Made by a program: the position numbers and the translations under genes. Source: Exophiala sp. HKRS030 (taxonomy: Eukaryota > Ascomycota > Eurotiomycetes > Chaetothyriales > Herpotrichiellaceae). From it: DNA of 64,000 bases. The notes under the pieces were generated by a model. That model saw only the letters and a list, made by a program, of their open reading frames with translations. It did no database searches and was not told the DNA's origin. Below, piece after piece: positions 32,859 to 43,445 of the stretch (positions are counted from its first letter, which is position 1; each line of letters starts with the position of its first letter). Location: assembly GCA_023897205.1 (NCBI GenBank), contig JAHWDD010000002.1, forward strand, positions 1,364,001 through 1,428,000, given 5' to 3'.

Positions 32859-34611
32859 ATGACCGTTGATGACGAGCACTCTGATGGCTCAGTCAACGTT
32901 ACACCTAAAGGCAGCCTCGACACTCACGCTCCTCTATTGTCTTCGACTGAAGACGATTCCGACCACAATGAGGATCCTTCCATAATCTCGAATCAGTCGA
33001 CTCGTCCTACTTCTCAGAGGCAGTCCTCCCTCTCCCATCCACGCCCAGATGGTACACCGCGAACTACAAATAGGGTACGCTTCGATTTGGTCGAAGGGCA
33101 AAATGAGCCGCCTCCGGAAGAGTGGATGGAAGAGGAGGACTATCTCAGTTCTCCAAGTCAGCATGCACCGCTGCTCACAGATATAACTCCGCCGGCCGAG
33201 TCACCATTCTTGTCGGACTCCTTCCAGCCGGAGGATTATTTACCAGATGCTCGACCCAAGAGTGGGATGCGTAGTGCGTTCATGAACATGGCCAACTCCA
33301 TTATTGGTGCGGGAATCATTGGTCAACCATACGCCTTCCGGCAGGCAGGCCTTACAATGGGAATACTCCTCCTCGTCGGGCTTACAATCACCGTGGATTG
33401 GACTATACGTTTGATAGTGATCAACAGCAAGTTGTCGGGCGCAGATTCGTTCCAAGCGACCATGCAACACTGCTTTGGTAACAGTGGGCTTATTGCAATA
33501 TCAATTGCGCAGTGGGCATTTGCATTCGGTGGCATGATCGCTTTTTGCATTATCGTGGGCGATACGATACCACATGTTCTGGAAGCTTTGATTCCTGGGC
33601 TGAGAGATGTTCCCTTTCTGTGGCTTCTAACTGACCGGAGGGCGGTTATAATCCTGTTCATCCTGGGGATCAGTTGGCCCTTGAGCTTGTATCGAGACAT
33701 TGCAAAGGTATGTCCCTCAGGATCGCCTTAAAAACTCGCTAACTATGGCAGCTTGCAAAAGCATCGACACTGGCATTGATTAGTATGCTCGTAATTATCG
33801 TAACTGTTGTTACACAGGGACCATTTGTCGATCCAGACCTGCGGGGCAACATCAACGGATTGTTTTTTATCAACGACGGCTTCTTTCAAGCCGTTGGAGT
33901 TATCTCATTCGGTGAGTCCGACTCGACTACTTGACCAGGGCTCGACTAACGTTCTAGCGTTTGTCTGCCACCATAATTCTTTGCTTATCTACGGCTCTTT
34001 GAAGACACCTACGCTAGATCGATTTGCGACCGTCACACACTATAGCACTTTTATCTCACTCGTTGCTTGTCTTGTCATGGCGTTGGCAGGGTTTCTTGCT
34101 TTTGGTGACCGTACCAAGGGTAATGTGTTGAACAACTTTCCGTCGCAAGGACATTTCTTAATTCAGATCGCACGGTTGTGCTTCGGCCTCAACATGCTCA
34201 CCACCCTTCCTCTCGAGTGTTTTGTGTGCAGAGAGGTAATGAACAACTATTGGTTCCCTGAAGAACCGTACCAACCACACCGCCATCTGATCTTCAGCAG
34301 TGCTTTGGTTGTCAGTGCCATGGCTCTTAGCCTCATCACATGTGATTTGGGGGCGGTCTTCGAATTGATAGGGGCTACGAGTGCTTGTGCACTTGCCTAC
34401 ATATTACCGCCTTTATGCTATATCAAGCTAAGCACGAGAAGCTGGAGGACTATTCCTGCCGTCATCTGTATCATATTTGGTTTTGCTGTGATGACAGTCA
34501 GCTTGGTGCTGGCTATGAAGAAAATGATCAAAAGTAAGTCCGGTTCAGACTGAGAAGCTCGTTGATGGCTGACAAGGCGTTACAGACGAAGGAGAACCAC
34601 ACCAGTGTTGA
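32859..34611 (+). CDS. Amino acid transporter, AVT2-like (AAAP family)
   Basis: Membrane permease of the amino acid/auxin family; yeast AVT members act on the vacuole. Exons 32859-33707, 33752-33911, 33958-34533 and 34586-34611 give 536 aa. Introns are very short (44, 46 and 52 nt). The first about 135 residues are a hydrophilic acidic tail. Then GMRSAFMNMANSIIGAGIIG, the family-typical first helix, and about ten more hydrophobic segments follow. Splicing at intron 2 rebuilds ISFAFVCHHNSLLIYGSL, a signature of this group. If the last GTAAGT is not used, the protein ends KSKSGSD with a stop at 34553; spliced, it ends KNEGEPHQC. I favour splicing, because donor, CTGAC branch and CAG acceptor are all good. 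Confidence 0.9.
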
Positions 34612-35997
34612 TGTACGATTACTAGAACTAGAACCAGATAATCAGCGGTATATGAATGACTTTTGGCCACCCCGATCAATGTGATGCCATGAAAAGGTCA
34701 ATGATATCCCTCTCACACTTGGTCGCTATCTCTGATACGACTTGAGACATTTGGCAGGACATCAAAATTGCTCCGTCTGTGGAAAGTGGTGAGACCAAAG
34801 GCCACAAAAATGTCACTCAGAAGTTTGCTAGATCAATACCCGTTGTGAGGCTTTTACCGAGTAGACTGTCTCATTAAAGGTGTCGAAGGGTTTTGCAGGT
34901 CCTTGGCGTCCATTCAAACAATGATGCTAGACCGACTTAGTAGCACCAGGCCTCTGAGTGTCATACAATACGAAGCATCCCCCCTTTGCTCTTGAGAGGG
35001 GCTCGAGAAACGTGGCTTTGCAACCAGGATTCCGGAAAGCGTATTGCAAGCATATCTGGAACTTTCCGAGATAACGTGTACGACATCCGGGTGGCACTAA
35101 GCAAATTGCCGCAGCACCTAAGCGTCATCTTCATTGGTATATACAAGTACTCATAGGGAGTACAAGACAATCTCTCGCGCTGACGCAGCACTGGGACCAC
35201 CCGGGGGTTCGACCTGTGGGCGTTGGTTTCTAGAAATGCTTCAGATGCTTCGACCAACGTCTAACCGAGGTGGCTTGGTAACTCGTACAATTTTTTCATA
35301 CAGAGTACACTCCGTAATTCTTCACTCAATGACGGTTGATGAACAGGGACGTCAATGGATCCCCATAAGTGTCGGAGACCTTGTTTGAGAGTCAGGAGTC
35401 GATCCGCTCCAGATGACGCTAGAGCTAACCAAGTCTAGTGACGATCTGTTCGGCGCCGGAGGCAACCAATCAGCCTTCTCACCAAGCTTGGTACGGCTAT
35501 TCTTCCTCCCCCTGAAGATGTGACCACCCCAGTCCACATCGTGCGACATCAGACACCCTCATCTTGCACACGCAGTCAATCATGTCTATCCTGCACAGGC
35601 ACCATTATCTCTTTCTGTTTCATGCTGGATCTCGCCGGTCAGACCTGACCAAGGATGTCCCCGGGAGTGTCTGGCCACGGGCGAGTTCGCCATGCTCCTA
35701 CAATTTCCTAGCAAAGGAATGAGGTCGGTACTGTATTTATCTTTGTTCACTTGTTCGCGGTTGCTCATATTTTGCATTCCCTTTGATCCCTTGTCGTTCT
35801 TTATTCATCGTTCAATCAATCGTCCTAGCGACGTCAGTCATTCATTTTACATCTCTGCTGGTCTTCAGTCATTCTTTTTTTTTTGAACGCATTTCGCACT
35901 CATTTGAGCGGGTTGATCCTGCTATCGCCAGAAGCACTCTGATTCAATCTCACACGACTTGACGAAAAACACGAAAATTAGAAAAAGCAAGAACAAA
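34612..35997. other. Intergenic before the Ser/Thr-rich protein gene
   Basis: About 1.4 kb. It contains an ACTCCGTA word at 35309-35316 and a poly-T run near 35875. GGTTCGACC at about 35206 resembles a tRNA B box, but no cloverleaf could be built. No gene supported. Confidence 0.4.
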
Positions 35998-37614
35998 ATG
36001 CATTTCAGGACCATAACCTTGTTGGTGGCCTCTTTGACGTTGGCACAGGCGCAGGCACGCCCTGACGGTATGCTGTACAGACGGCAGTACAGCAATGATA
36101 CTTCGTCGCCCGACATCACCACCACCACTACGACCACTTCTCCGATTGTCAATGTTGCAGTTTCTACCAGTAGCATCGCAGCAACAACCACCACGGAAGA
36201 CGAAGCTGTCGAGGTGGCCAGTAGTACAGGCTCTACCACTGCATCTGCGGAGGCTGCTGTTGTGGCTACAACTTCGTCTACGACCACCACATCCTCCGAG
36301 ACCGCAGATATCACCTCGACCTCGACCTCGACGTCGTCCTCCTCCATGACCACGAGTGCTGCTGCAGTGACTACAGTTATAAAAACATCCGATTTATCAG
36401 CGAACACCACCACAGCCGCCGAAGATGCTGTTGTGACAACGACAACGACATCGTCCAGTGTCGAAACGGCAAAGGATGCCGCGGCCTCCTCGACCACCTC
36501 TACAACTACAATAGCCGCCAACAATATGACCTCAATCGAAGTCGTCAGTAGTTCTACTACCTCCAGCAGCACTAAGGCTAGCGTTGATGCCGAGAACAAA
36601 ACGACATCTTCAATGGCCACGAGCACTTCTTCTACTGGAGACGTCAAGAATGTTGAGACAGCCAACTCTACCACAACTACCAGTAGCAAAGGTGAAGTAA
36701 AAGACATCTCGACTTCTTCGTCTGGTAAGGCTAGCACTACCCGCGGCGAAATGGAGGATGTTTCAAGTTCGACAAGCTCTAGCAACGAGGCGTCCATGAC
36801 CGAAGCAGTCACAACAGCCTCGACCGGCAGTGCCGTGGTGGCAGCGAAGACTACGAACAGCGCCAAGATGCCTGCTGATATGACTGAAACCTCGAGTGAG
36901 GCTGTCGAAGTCAGCACAAGCGTTGAGGACAAGACTTTGACCATGACGATTGGCTCTGGGGCATCCGCATCTGTCGTCACCACGACGATCCGCCAGACGA
37001 AGACATTTTTTGTCACGAGCGTCGTGTATGCCACCATCACCAAGCCTTCTCCGACTGGAGCCGGTGCCGGTGCCGGTGCTGGTGCTGGCGCTTCACAAAA
37101 TCAAGCAGTAGGCGTGAAGCCCACAGCAGCTGGCGATGGTACCACCACAATCACCATGATGTCTACCACCACGGAGACGGTCACTGTTGTACCTGCGAAC
37201 ACCGGAGTCGCTGCCAATGCAGGAAGCGCGTGTGGTGTTTCGTATGTGACTGTCACTCAGACCATGAAGAGCACCATCACTGTCACTGCTTCGGCCATGG
37301 TGAGCAAGCCATCCGTCGAGAAGCAAGTTCAGGAGACGTCTACCAACTCCGGAAGCGTCGGAACTACTTCGGCCATGATGAGCCAGCCATCGGCTGAGAC
37401 CAAGGTTGAGGAGACTTCGAGTTCCGCCGGGACAATGTCTACTGCCACTGCCACTGCCACTGCCACCACCAGCATGAGCGCCAGCACATCTAAGATGGGA
37501 GCTCCTTATACTTTTGGAAACGGCACCGAGACCCAACCTTTGAACTTGGCGAGCTCCGGGTTCCTAACGGTTTCGAAATACGCCAAGGAGACACCAACCG
37601 GGCGAAAGCCTTGA
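35998..37614 (+). CDS. Secreted Ser/Thr-rich (mucin-like) protein
   Basis: 538 aa from the first ATG at 35998; an upstream extension needs a TTG. A clear signal peptide (MHFRTITLLVASLTLAQAQA) is followed by a KR-like site (YRRQYSN) and about 300 residues dominated by Thr, Ser, Ala and Val, expected to be heavily O-glycosylated. A short Gly-Ala repeat lies near 37061-37092 (GAGAGAGAGA). Two Tyr/Thr segments that look more structured (TKTFFVTSVVYATITKPSP; CGVSYVTVTQTMKSTITVTA) resemble modules of fungal wall proteins. Near the end is a TATATATATT run. There is no hydrophobic GPI tail. Likely a cell-surface or matrix protein; no enzymatic domain seen. The reverse strand is also open over about 370 codons, a side effect of ACN/TCN codon runs. 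Confidence 0.82.
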   Translation: MHFRTITLLVASLTLAQAQARPDGMLYRRQYSNDTSSPDITTTTTTTSPIVNVAVSTSSIAATTTTEDEAVEVASSTGSTTASAEAAVVATTSSTTTTSSETADITSTSTSTSSSSMTTSAAAVTTVIKTSDLSANTTTAAEDAVVTTTTTSSSVETAKDAAASSTTSTTTIAANNMTSIEVVSSSTTSSSTKASVDAENKTTSSMATSTSSTGDVKNVETANSTTTTSSKGEVKDISTSSSGKASTTRGEMEDVSSSTSSSNEASMTEAVTTASTGSAVVAAKTTNSAKMPADMTETSSEAVEVSTSVEDKTLTMTIGSGASASVVTTTIRQTKTFFVTSVVYATITKPSPTGAGAGAGAGAGASQNQAVGVKPTAAGDGTTTITMMSTTTETVTVVPANTGVAANAGSACGVSYVTVTQTMKSTITVTASAMVSKPSVEKQVQETSTNSGSVGTTSAMMSQPSAETKVEETSSSAGTMSTATATATATTSMSASTSKMGAPYTFGNGTETQPLNLASSGFLTVSKYAKETPTGRKP

Positions 37615-38944
37615 GAATACGGAGTGCTACTCCATGTATATAGATGTAAACCAAGGTGGAAAGAAGGATGGAAAGGGCGGTGACTATATATTCAATTCTT
37701 GTACAAAGTATTTCGCTTGCATGCCAATTGTCAGGCTATGTCTTCATGGAGGCTCTGAATGGTTTCGATGCAAGGGTGATTGGTTTGTAGATGTGTAGAT
37801 CCGGCAAAGATGGCGATTCGATCGACCAAGCACTCATGGCATGTGCTCGTAGTACTCGTAGTATTCTTCAACTTGTTCCTTGAAGAGCCGTGGGGATGTT
37901 CCAGATGGCTACGCTATGACGACATGTCCGTGCTGCCGGGAATGGTAATCCCCGTACCAGTACCCTTACTTCAGCTCCAAAGATACTTGTACTCATACTG
38001 TATAGTGCCTCCGTACCCATACGAGAGATGATGCAGGATGGAGGAGGGAATCCCAAGCTGCCCCTCATCGCCCACTAAACACAAGTAGCCTCAATAATGC
38101 TTGGGTGGTGTCGTACCAAGAAAAATGTGGCTTCTTTAGCGAAACGAAAAGATCGATCGTGCTTTAACTGCGAAATGTGTAACAAATCCCATGATCCCAA
38201 AAAGTCCATGGCAAATTCCTTGGTTATTGCTTGACAGAAGTCTTTTGGCGAGCTTACGTTTGCTTGGTTGCTCTGGTTCGTCGATGGTTATGAAACTGCC
38301 CCTCCAAGATACCGAGAGCCTCGCAGCAAGTTCTGCCCCGCAGCAAATGATGATGATGATGATGATGATGATGAATGATGATCCTCGAACGACACAAACA
38401 TCCAACTTCTTCTTCTCTCTCTCACCAGATTTCTTGGAACTGGCCAGTGATCTCAAGGCGACGCCGACTGGGTCCCCAGAGCCACGGCGGTATCCGTCGC
38501 TTGGGTAAAAACCCTGGAAGCTCATTCATTCGTGAGTAGCTCGTACTACTGAAAGTACCTTTTTTGTTGTTCTTCATTGTTCCCAAAAAGTCAATGCGCT
38601 ATGACGCATTTTTATGGCGTCAGTCTCCCGCATCATCCTGGGGAGAGCAAAGACGTAACAAACCCTCCTACTTGGTCATGCTCAGCAAGGCAGCTGGGAC
38701 AGGAACCAGCTTGTTATATTATTCCCTCCCCTCTCTCTCTTCGTCTGCTTCGCTTGGTCCTTGTCCTGGTCCACAATCTCGCTTGGGAAAACTCCTTTCA
38801 TTACGTGCAGACTTTGGTGTCATAACTTGGACCAAAGTCGAAGCTTAGAACAAATATTTACTCGTTACCGTGATAACCGTTTCGACGTACAACACACTAG
38901 AGAAAACAGAAGAACCCGTACCTGAAAAAGAAAAGCCATCCAAC
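37615..38944. other. Intergenic between the two low-complexity protein genes
   Basis: About 1.3 kb with a TACGGAGT word at 37618-37625, a CTCCGTAC word near 38010, an (ATG)9 microsatellite and CT-rich DNA before the hydrophilic protein gene. Predicted frames across the microsatellite are chance. Confidence 0.4.
38347..38373 (+). repeat. (ATG)9 microsatellite
   Basis: Nine perfect ATG trinucleotides followed by AATGATGAT. It lies in intergenic DNA and is probably polymorphic. Confidence 0.9.
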
Positions 38945-40205
38945 ATGGAAACAGCCAAAAACGCAATCAACAACTTGATGGGTTACAACAAGGAGGAGGA
39001 TGCCTCTACCACAGGCACCACTTCCGCTGCCGATACCACCGCCCACCATACCACAGATCGCACTGGCGATGATACTTTAGGCCACGTAAGTTTGGCTCTT
39101 CCTTCTCTACCACGTTTACATCCTGTTGACTCAACGAATACTAATCTGGGCTGCAGAATTCCTCAAACATAGGGTACGTCTACCAGAAAAACCCCCTTCC
39201 CAAAGGTGTCTCCCATGACCGTAAGAGACAAGGAGTTTCTAACTTTTGCTTGCTTGCAGGTCTGCCACTGCTCATCATGCCACCACGACCGGGACGACCT
39301 CTGCCGCGAACACCGGTGGAATGACTGGGACGCACTCAGATGCCAGCACCGGTGCTGCGACCTACGGAACCTCGACGGGTGCAGCCTCTACGGGTAGAGA
39401 CACTGGCGCCACGACCGGAACGCACGCAGATGGCAGAACCGGTGCTGCGACCTACGGAACCTCGACGGGTGCATCCTCTACGGGTAGAGACACTGGCGCC
39501 ACGACCGGAACGCACGCAGATGGCAGAACCGGTGCCGCGACTTCTGGCACCTCCTCCACCGGTGCCGACACTGGTGCACCGACCGGTTCTTCCCATACTG
39601 GCACCGAACACAACAAATCTGCCACCGACAGCACCGAGCACAAGTCCGGCCTCCACCTCCACAACCCTCTGCACCACCACAAGTCCCACGAAACAAGCGG
39701 CGGCGGCGGCGACGACTCGTTGGAGTCGGGACACTCCCACGCACAGTCCCCCAGTCAAGGGCGGGACCCGGCCGTCGTGGGCGAGGACGGGACCGGGAGG
39801 AAACTGACCGGCACCGCGGCACCGGGCTCGCACTCTGCCGTCTTTGGCCTGACCCCGTCCGGTGAAAAGGTGACGGACACCAAGCCGGGTTCGGGGACCG
39901 TCAAGCCCGCCACCGAGCTGGGAAAGTCGAGCAAAGAGAGCCGCGGTGGTAGCAGATCAGACGACAGGGACCTGGGCAGCAGGGACCTGGGCGGTGGTGA
40001 CACTTCGTCGCGGGCGCCGGCCGGAGGTAAAGAGTTGGGCGAACAGATGCACAACCCCGCCGACCAGGGACCAAAGGGCCTGGAGCGGACCGACCCCGTG
40101 ACGAGCATGGGCGCTTCGGACTCGGACAAGCCTGGCGCCGGGGGCGTCGGGTTGCACCAAGGCACGGGTGACGTCCGACCCGGAGAGAGAGGCGGCGATG
40201 CTTGA
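38945..40205 (+). CDS. Hydrophilic Gly/Thr/His-rich repeat protein with a 17-nt microexon
   Basis: 367 aa, very hydrophilic, with no membrane segment or signal peptide. Start ATG at 38945 gives METAKNAINNLMGYNKEED; frames further upstream need GTG. Exons are 38945-39085, 39157-39173 (17 nt, encoding NSSNIG with a split Gly) and 39260-40205; introns 71 and 86 nt. The centre carries a 30-residue repeat (GTSTGAASTGRDTGATTGTH, ADGRTGAATY) in two near-identical copies plus degenerate flanks. A His-rich block (LHLHNPLHHHKSH) and a Gly/Asp/Lys-rich tail with GEKVTDTKPGSGTVKP follow. Composition resembles hydrophilins or LEA-like stress proteins; function not established. Confidence 0.72.
39361..39540 (+). 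repeat. Two tandem copies of a 90-bp coding repeat
   Basis: Copies 39361-39450 and 39451-39540 differ at only a few positions (for example GCAGCC versus GCATCC). The sequence before 39361 and after 39540 holds partial copies. The unit is a multiple of three, so copy-number change would stay in frame. Confidence 0.9.
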
Positions 40206-40522
40206 GAAGGCTCCCCCCCTCTGACTGAGGGAACGAACCTTGGGAATTTCTGGGTTAGAGGTCAAGAATGAGTGGACGCACGTTAGATTGGACCGGGGCG
40301 AGTGGTTCTGTGGTCTGCTGAAAGTGTTCTGACAATCGACTTTGCAAGTATCAGGTTCACGAGTTCATGTACAATTATTGATTCTTTTTTCTCCGCTGCA
40401 TTGCTTTGAACTGGCCGTCGGGTTGGTCATCATCCGTCGTTTTGTTCGTATGATGTCAATGCAGAATCTGGACATATACGGACGGTCGTCGAAAGTTCTA
40501 TTCTGTAGTGTGTGTATCAACA
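40206..40522. other. Intergenic between convergent genes
   Basis: 317 bp of 3' flanks of the hydrophilic repeat protein and the Pof1-like gene. Nothing recognisable seen. Confidence 0.5.
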
Positions 40523-41530
40523 TCATGTATAAAGCTTGTTCTCTCGTATCCAATGTCCGACACCATTCCCAACCAACTCATCGACATCGGACCAGTTACC
40601 TTTTCTCGCAGCATTTCGAATTCTAGTCGAACTCACGCCTTCGGTTTCGCCAGTTTCGTCGACCACGAGGTCAACTCTACTCGCCCATTCCCTCTTCAAC
40701 CCATCGTCCTCCATATCCCCATTCGCAATCCCTTTCAGGTAAGCTAGCTGGCCATCGATGCTCGACAAATCGTTTTTGCTATTGCCGTTGCTCGTTGTTG
40801 TTGTTGTGTCCCTGAGATTCTTCGAAGGGCTATCTTTGTCCACGCGGACCGTGGCTCTGACGCGGTGCCGAGTGAGAAACGGCGCCAGTGCGGACAACGG
40901 AGGCTTGTGGTCGGGGTAGTACTTGGCCGTGAAGATGCGTATGAGCGTGTCGAATCCCGTGAGGTGGATCTGTTCGAAATGCTCCTGGTCCTCCTGGTTT
41001 GCCGTCGTGTAGACGCCCGAATCGTCAATGGAAGCGGCCTTGTCGACAAAGTAAGGTTTCTTGGTGATCCCTACGTCGACCACCGGCGGGTCTGTTGAAA
41101 AGGCAGACCGCAATTCCTCGGCCATCAGGGTCATCATGACCAGACGGTCAGGGAAGTCGGCCGGCTCGGGTGTCTTGTCGGCATTGACCGTCGCCAAAAG
41201 GAACAAAACTCGAGACTCGGAAAAACTGGTCCCGAGGGCAGGCTTGGAAGCAGAAGAAGAAGTTCCAGACTGGGCCGAGGACGTTGAGAGAAATTCTGTC
41301 GTCTTCAGTGCGTTCTTGACGAGGGCTAGATGTGCTTTGGACGGTGGGTTGAAGGAAGAGTCCAGCACGTAAAGCGTTCGAATTGGTGAGGAGCTCGGTG
41401 GTGATGACGAGGGCACAGAGCGTAGGACCTTGAATGTGCTGGAAGAGGACGAGGCAAAGTCTGTCAATGCTCGCGCAAACTGAGACCGGAGGGACTGGAG
41501 GGATTGCATGTCGATATCCAAGTTGGACAT
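40523..41530 (-). CDS. pof1: Nicotinamide/nicotinate mononucleotide adenylyltransferase-like protein (Pof1-like)
   Basis: Member of the nucleotidyltransferase superfamily related to NMN adenylyltransferases, which join NMN and ATP to make NAD; yeast Pof1 is the closest type. 335 aa, single exon. The ATP-binding motif reads YVLDSSFNPPSKAHLALV at about residues 54-71 (SFNPxxxAH version of the (H/T)xGH-type signature). The second superfamily motif is GVSSTRIRNAARKG near 302-315. A middle region with HFEQIHLTGFDTLIRIF fits the NMNAT fold. Ser-rich insertions and a Thr/Asn-rich loop (DTTTTTSNGNSKND) enlarge it relative to canonical NMNATs. It is divergent from rpp1 across 476 bp. Confidence 0.85.
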   Translation of the reverse strand: MSNLDIDMQSLQSLRSQFARALTDFASSSSSTFKVLRSVPSSSPPSSSPIRTLYVLDSSFNPPSKAHLALVKNALKTTEFLSTSSAQSGTSSSASKPALGTSFSESRVLFLLATVNADKTPEPADFPDRLVMMTLMAEELRSAFSTDPPVVDVGITKKPYFVDKAASIDDSGVYTTANQEDQEHFEQIHLTGFDTLIRIFTAKYYPDHKPPLSALAPFLTRHRVRATVRVDKDSPSKNLRDTTTTTSNGNSKNDLSSIDGQLAYLKGIANGDMEDDGLKREWASRVDLVVDETGETEGVSSTRIRNAARKGNWSDVDELVGNGVGHWIRENKLYT

Positions 41531-42006
41531 GGTAGCGTGTTTGTGCCGAATGGTACGAGCCTCTCCTCGGAGAACAGGCGCAGTAATAAAAGCGTGACCA
41601 AGAATCGAGTTTGTTATCGTCAGGATGAAGACAAGATCGCTCTATTGCAGTCTTCGAAACTCTTCTCACCCGGGTCTATTGTATAGCTCGTCGTTGATTA
41701 AAATATTGCGTGTCGTACTAGAGCACTATCGCACCAAAGGTCGGTTGTGTGAAGCAAGAGGAATCGGTCGGGTTGCCAGCCTTGCTGACATAAGAAGGAT
41801 TTCTACCAAGGCTGTAACCCGTACTCGTACTCTATGAGTGCCAAGCCCAACACGTGACCGACATCGAAATCCCACAAGTCAAAATATCCTCTTGTGCAGC
41901 CCACATTGAACTTCTACCCTGCGCGCAAGGTTCAATTCTTCGACAACCCAACCCGACCACCAACTTCCAACAACTTTGGGAATTCCTCTCTTCAACTCTC
42001 GTCAAG
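41531..42006. promoter_or_regulatory. Divergent promoter of pof1-like gene and rpp1
   Basis: 476 bp. A CACGTGAC word lies at 41851-41858, about 150 bp upstream of the ribosomal protein start, and pyrimidine-rich DNA precedes the rpp1 ATG, as usual for ribosomal protein genes. Confidence 0.45.
41851..41858 (+). promoter_or_regulatory. CACGTGAC E-box upstream of rpp1
   Basis: A perfect E-box core with AC flank, recognised by Cbf1-type bHLH factors in fungi. The match is seen; its function here is inferred only. Confidence 0.35.
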
Positions 42007-42500
42007 ATGTCTACCGCCGAACTCGCCAGCGCCTACGCCGCTCTCATCCTTGCCGACGATGGCATCGAGATCACTGTACGAAAACCCCCCATCCATGCTC
42101 GGTGAAATTTTGAGAGAGACGACTTCCTTTGAGGTTTTAGAAGAGCTTAACTGACCGGTTTTCCTCCGTTTGTGTAGGCCGACAAGTTGAACACCCTCAT
42201 CAAGGCCGCCAACGTCCCTGAAGTCGAACCCATCTGGGCCACCCTTTTCGCAAAGGCTCTCGAGGGCAAGGACGTCAAGGAGATGCTCACCAACGTCGGT
42301 TCAGGTGGTGGCGCCGCTGCTGCCGCGCCTGCTGCTGGTGGTGCTGCCGCCGGCGGTGCCGCCGAGGCCGCCGCCCCTGCTGAGGAAGCCAAGGAAGAAG
42401 GTACGTTTCAACTTTTTCGTTTTGGTTTTTCTCGACTAACCACCATTCTACAGAAAAGGAAGAGTCCGACGAGGACATGGGATTCGGTCTCTTCGACTAA
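42007..42500 (+). CDS. rpp1: 60S acidic ribosomal protein P1
   Basis: Component of the ribosomal stalk that recruits translation GTPases, working as P1/P2 dimers on P0. Three exons (42007-42075, 42178-42400, 42454-42500; introns 102 and 53 nt) give 112 aa. The N-terminus [20 protein letters not shown] and [20 protein letters not shown] are diagnostic of P1. A Gly/Ala hinge and the universal acidic tail [12 protein letters not shown] follow. Without splicing at 42401 the reading frame runs into an unrelated sequence, so the intron is required. Confidence 0.97.
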
Positions 42501-43445
42501 GCGCGCTTCGGTTTTTACGTACTGCCCTCTCTATTCTCCACGACTATTCCGAGACAAGACAAAAAGAAAAGAATCCTCCATACAAACCACTCTTGCAGTC
42601 AATGCACAACCTTTCCTGCCTTGTGTCTCCAAAAACGCTGGACTACTTGTCTCGTCTCTTTCTCGTGAGGGAGGGGGGACACGTTTTCTGCATCTCAAGT
42701 CCAAGGACAATTTGAACATTTGTGGATATCCAAAATGAGCAGACAAGAACTCGAGAAGAACGGTCCGGGACGAGCAAGGGCATGCTAAGACTCATGCGGA
42801 CTTACACTCGAGCCAGAAATCATCTTTTGAGCAATTGATCCACAATGTCAATAACTCATTGAAAGAAACGATTCCAAGTTTTTTGTTTTTCCCCTCGCAC
42901 GTCTCGTATGTTGGCTGTCGGAGACACTTCTCGGCCCAACGTACTCGCAACGCTCCGTGTTGGTACTGATGCCTTGTTTTGTGCGGTGTCCGATCGTGAA
43001 CTACTCTCCATCAAACTACCCTAATCATAGTCGACCATTGATCTTGACTCCTCCCCCCAATACCAGGCACTTTCCCATTGAGGAAATTGCAAGGGTTGTA
43101 CCTATTGAGGTGCTTCTCCAGCCGGGGTCTAGTGATCTCCCATGTTCTCGCTCAACTTTTTTGTCTTTCCCTATGACTACACGGCGGTCTACTGGTCGCT
43201 GCGGATATATCTGTGAACCTCCTTACTCGTCCAAGCCTTGTATTGCGAAAATACTTTGCACAAAAGAAAGTCCGGCTTTTGGATATCCACTTCTCCACTC
43301 ATTACTCCAAAACTTGAATCAATATCATGTCTTCCCCCCCTCATCAAGTCTTGTACCTATATATCTCTACTCTTGTCCCATTGATCTCATGGAGCGACTA
43401 CGAGTCTACGATTGATTCTGCTGTAGAGATCTCCCACCAACGAAC
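42501..43445. other. Intergenic between rpp1 and the iron-ADH-family gene
   Basis: 945 bp. It holds the rpp1 3' UTR and the promoter of the next gene, with a TATATAT box at about 43359-43365, roughly 80 bp upstream of the ATG. A 152-codon frame (42957-43415) has no domain and is considered chance. Confidence 0.45.

Noticed and set aside
35200..35220. GGTTCGACC tRNA B-box-like sequence
   Set aside because: No matching A box or foldable cloverleaf in the flanks.
35922..37043. 373-codon antisense open frame opposite the Ser/Thr-rich protein
   Set aside because: Val/Thr/Ala-rich translation is what reverse-complemented ACN/TCN codon runs give. It has no domain, and the sense strand has a signal peptide.
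38870..38944. N-terminal extension of the hydrophilic repeat protein
   Set aside because: Starts at GTG; ATG 38945 has a better context and starts the hydrophilic protein cleanly.
42957..43415. 152-codon frame upstream of the iron-ADH-family gene
   Set aside because: No recognisable sequence; it occupies the promoter and contains the putative TATA box.
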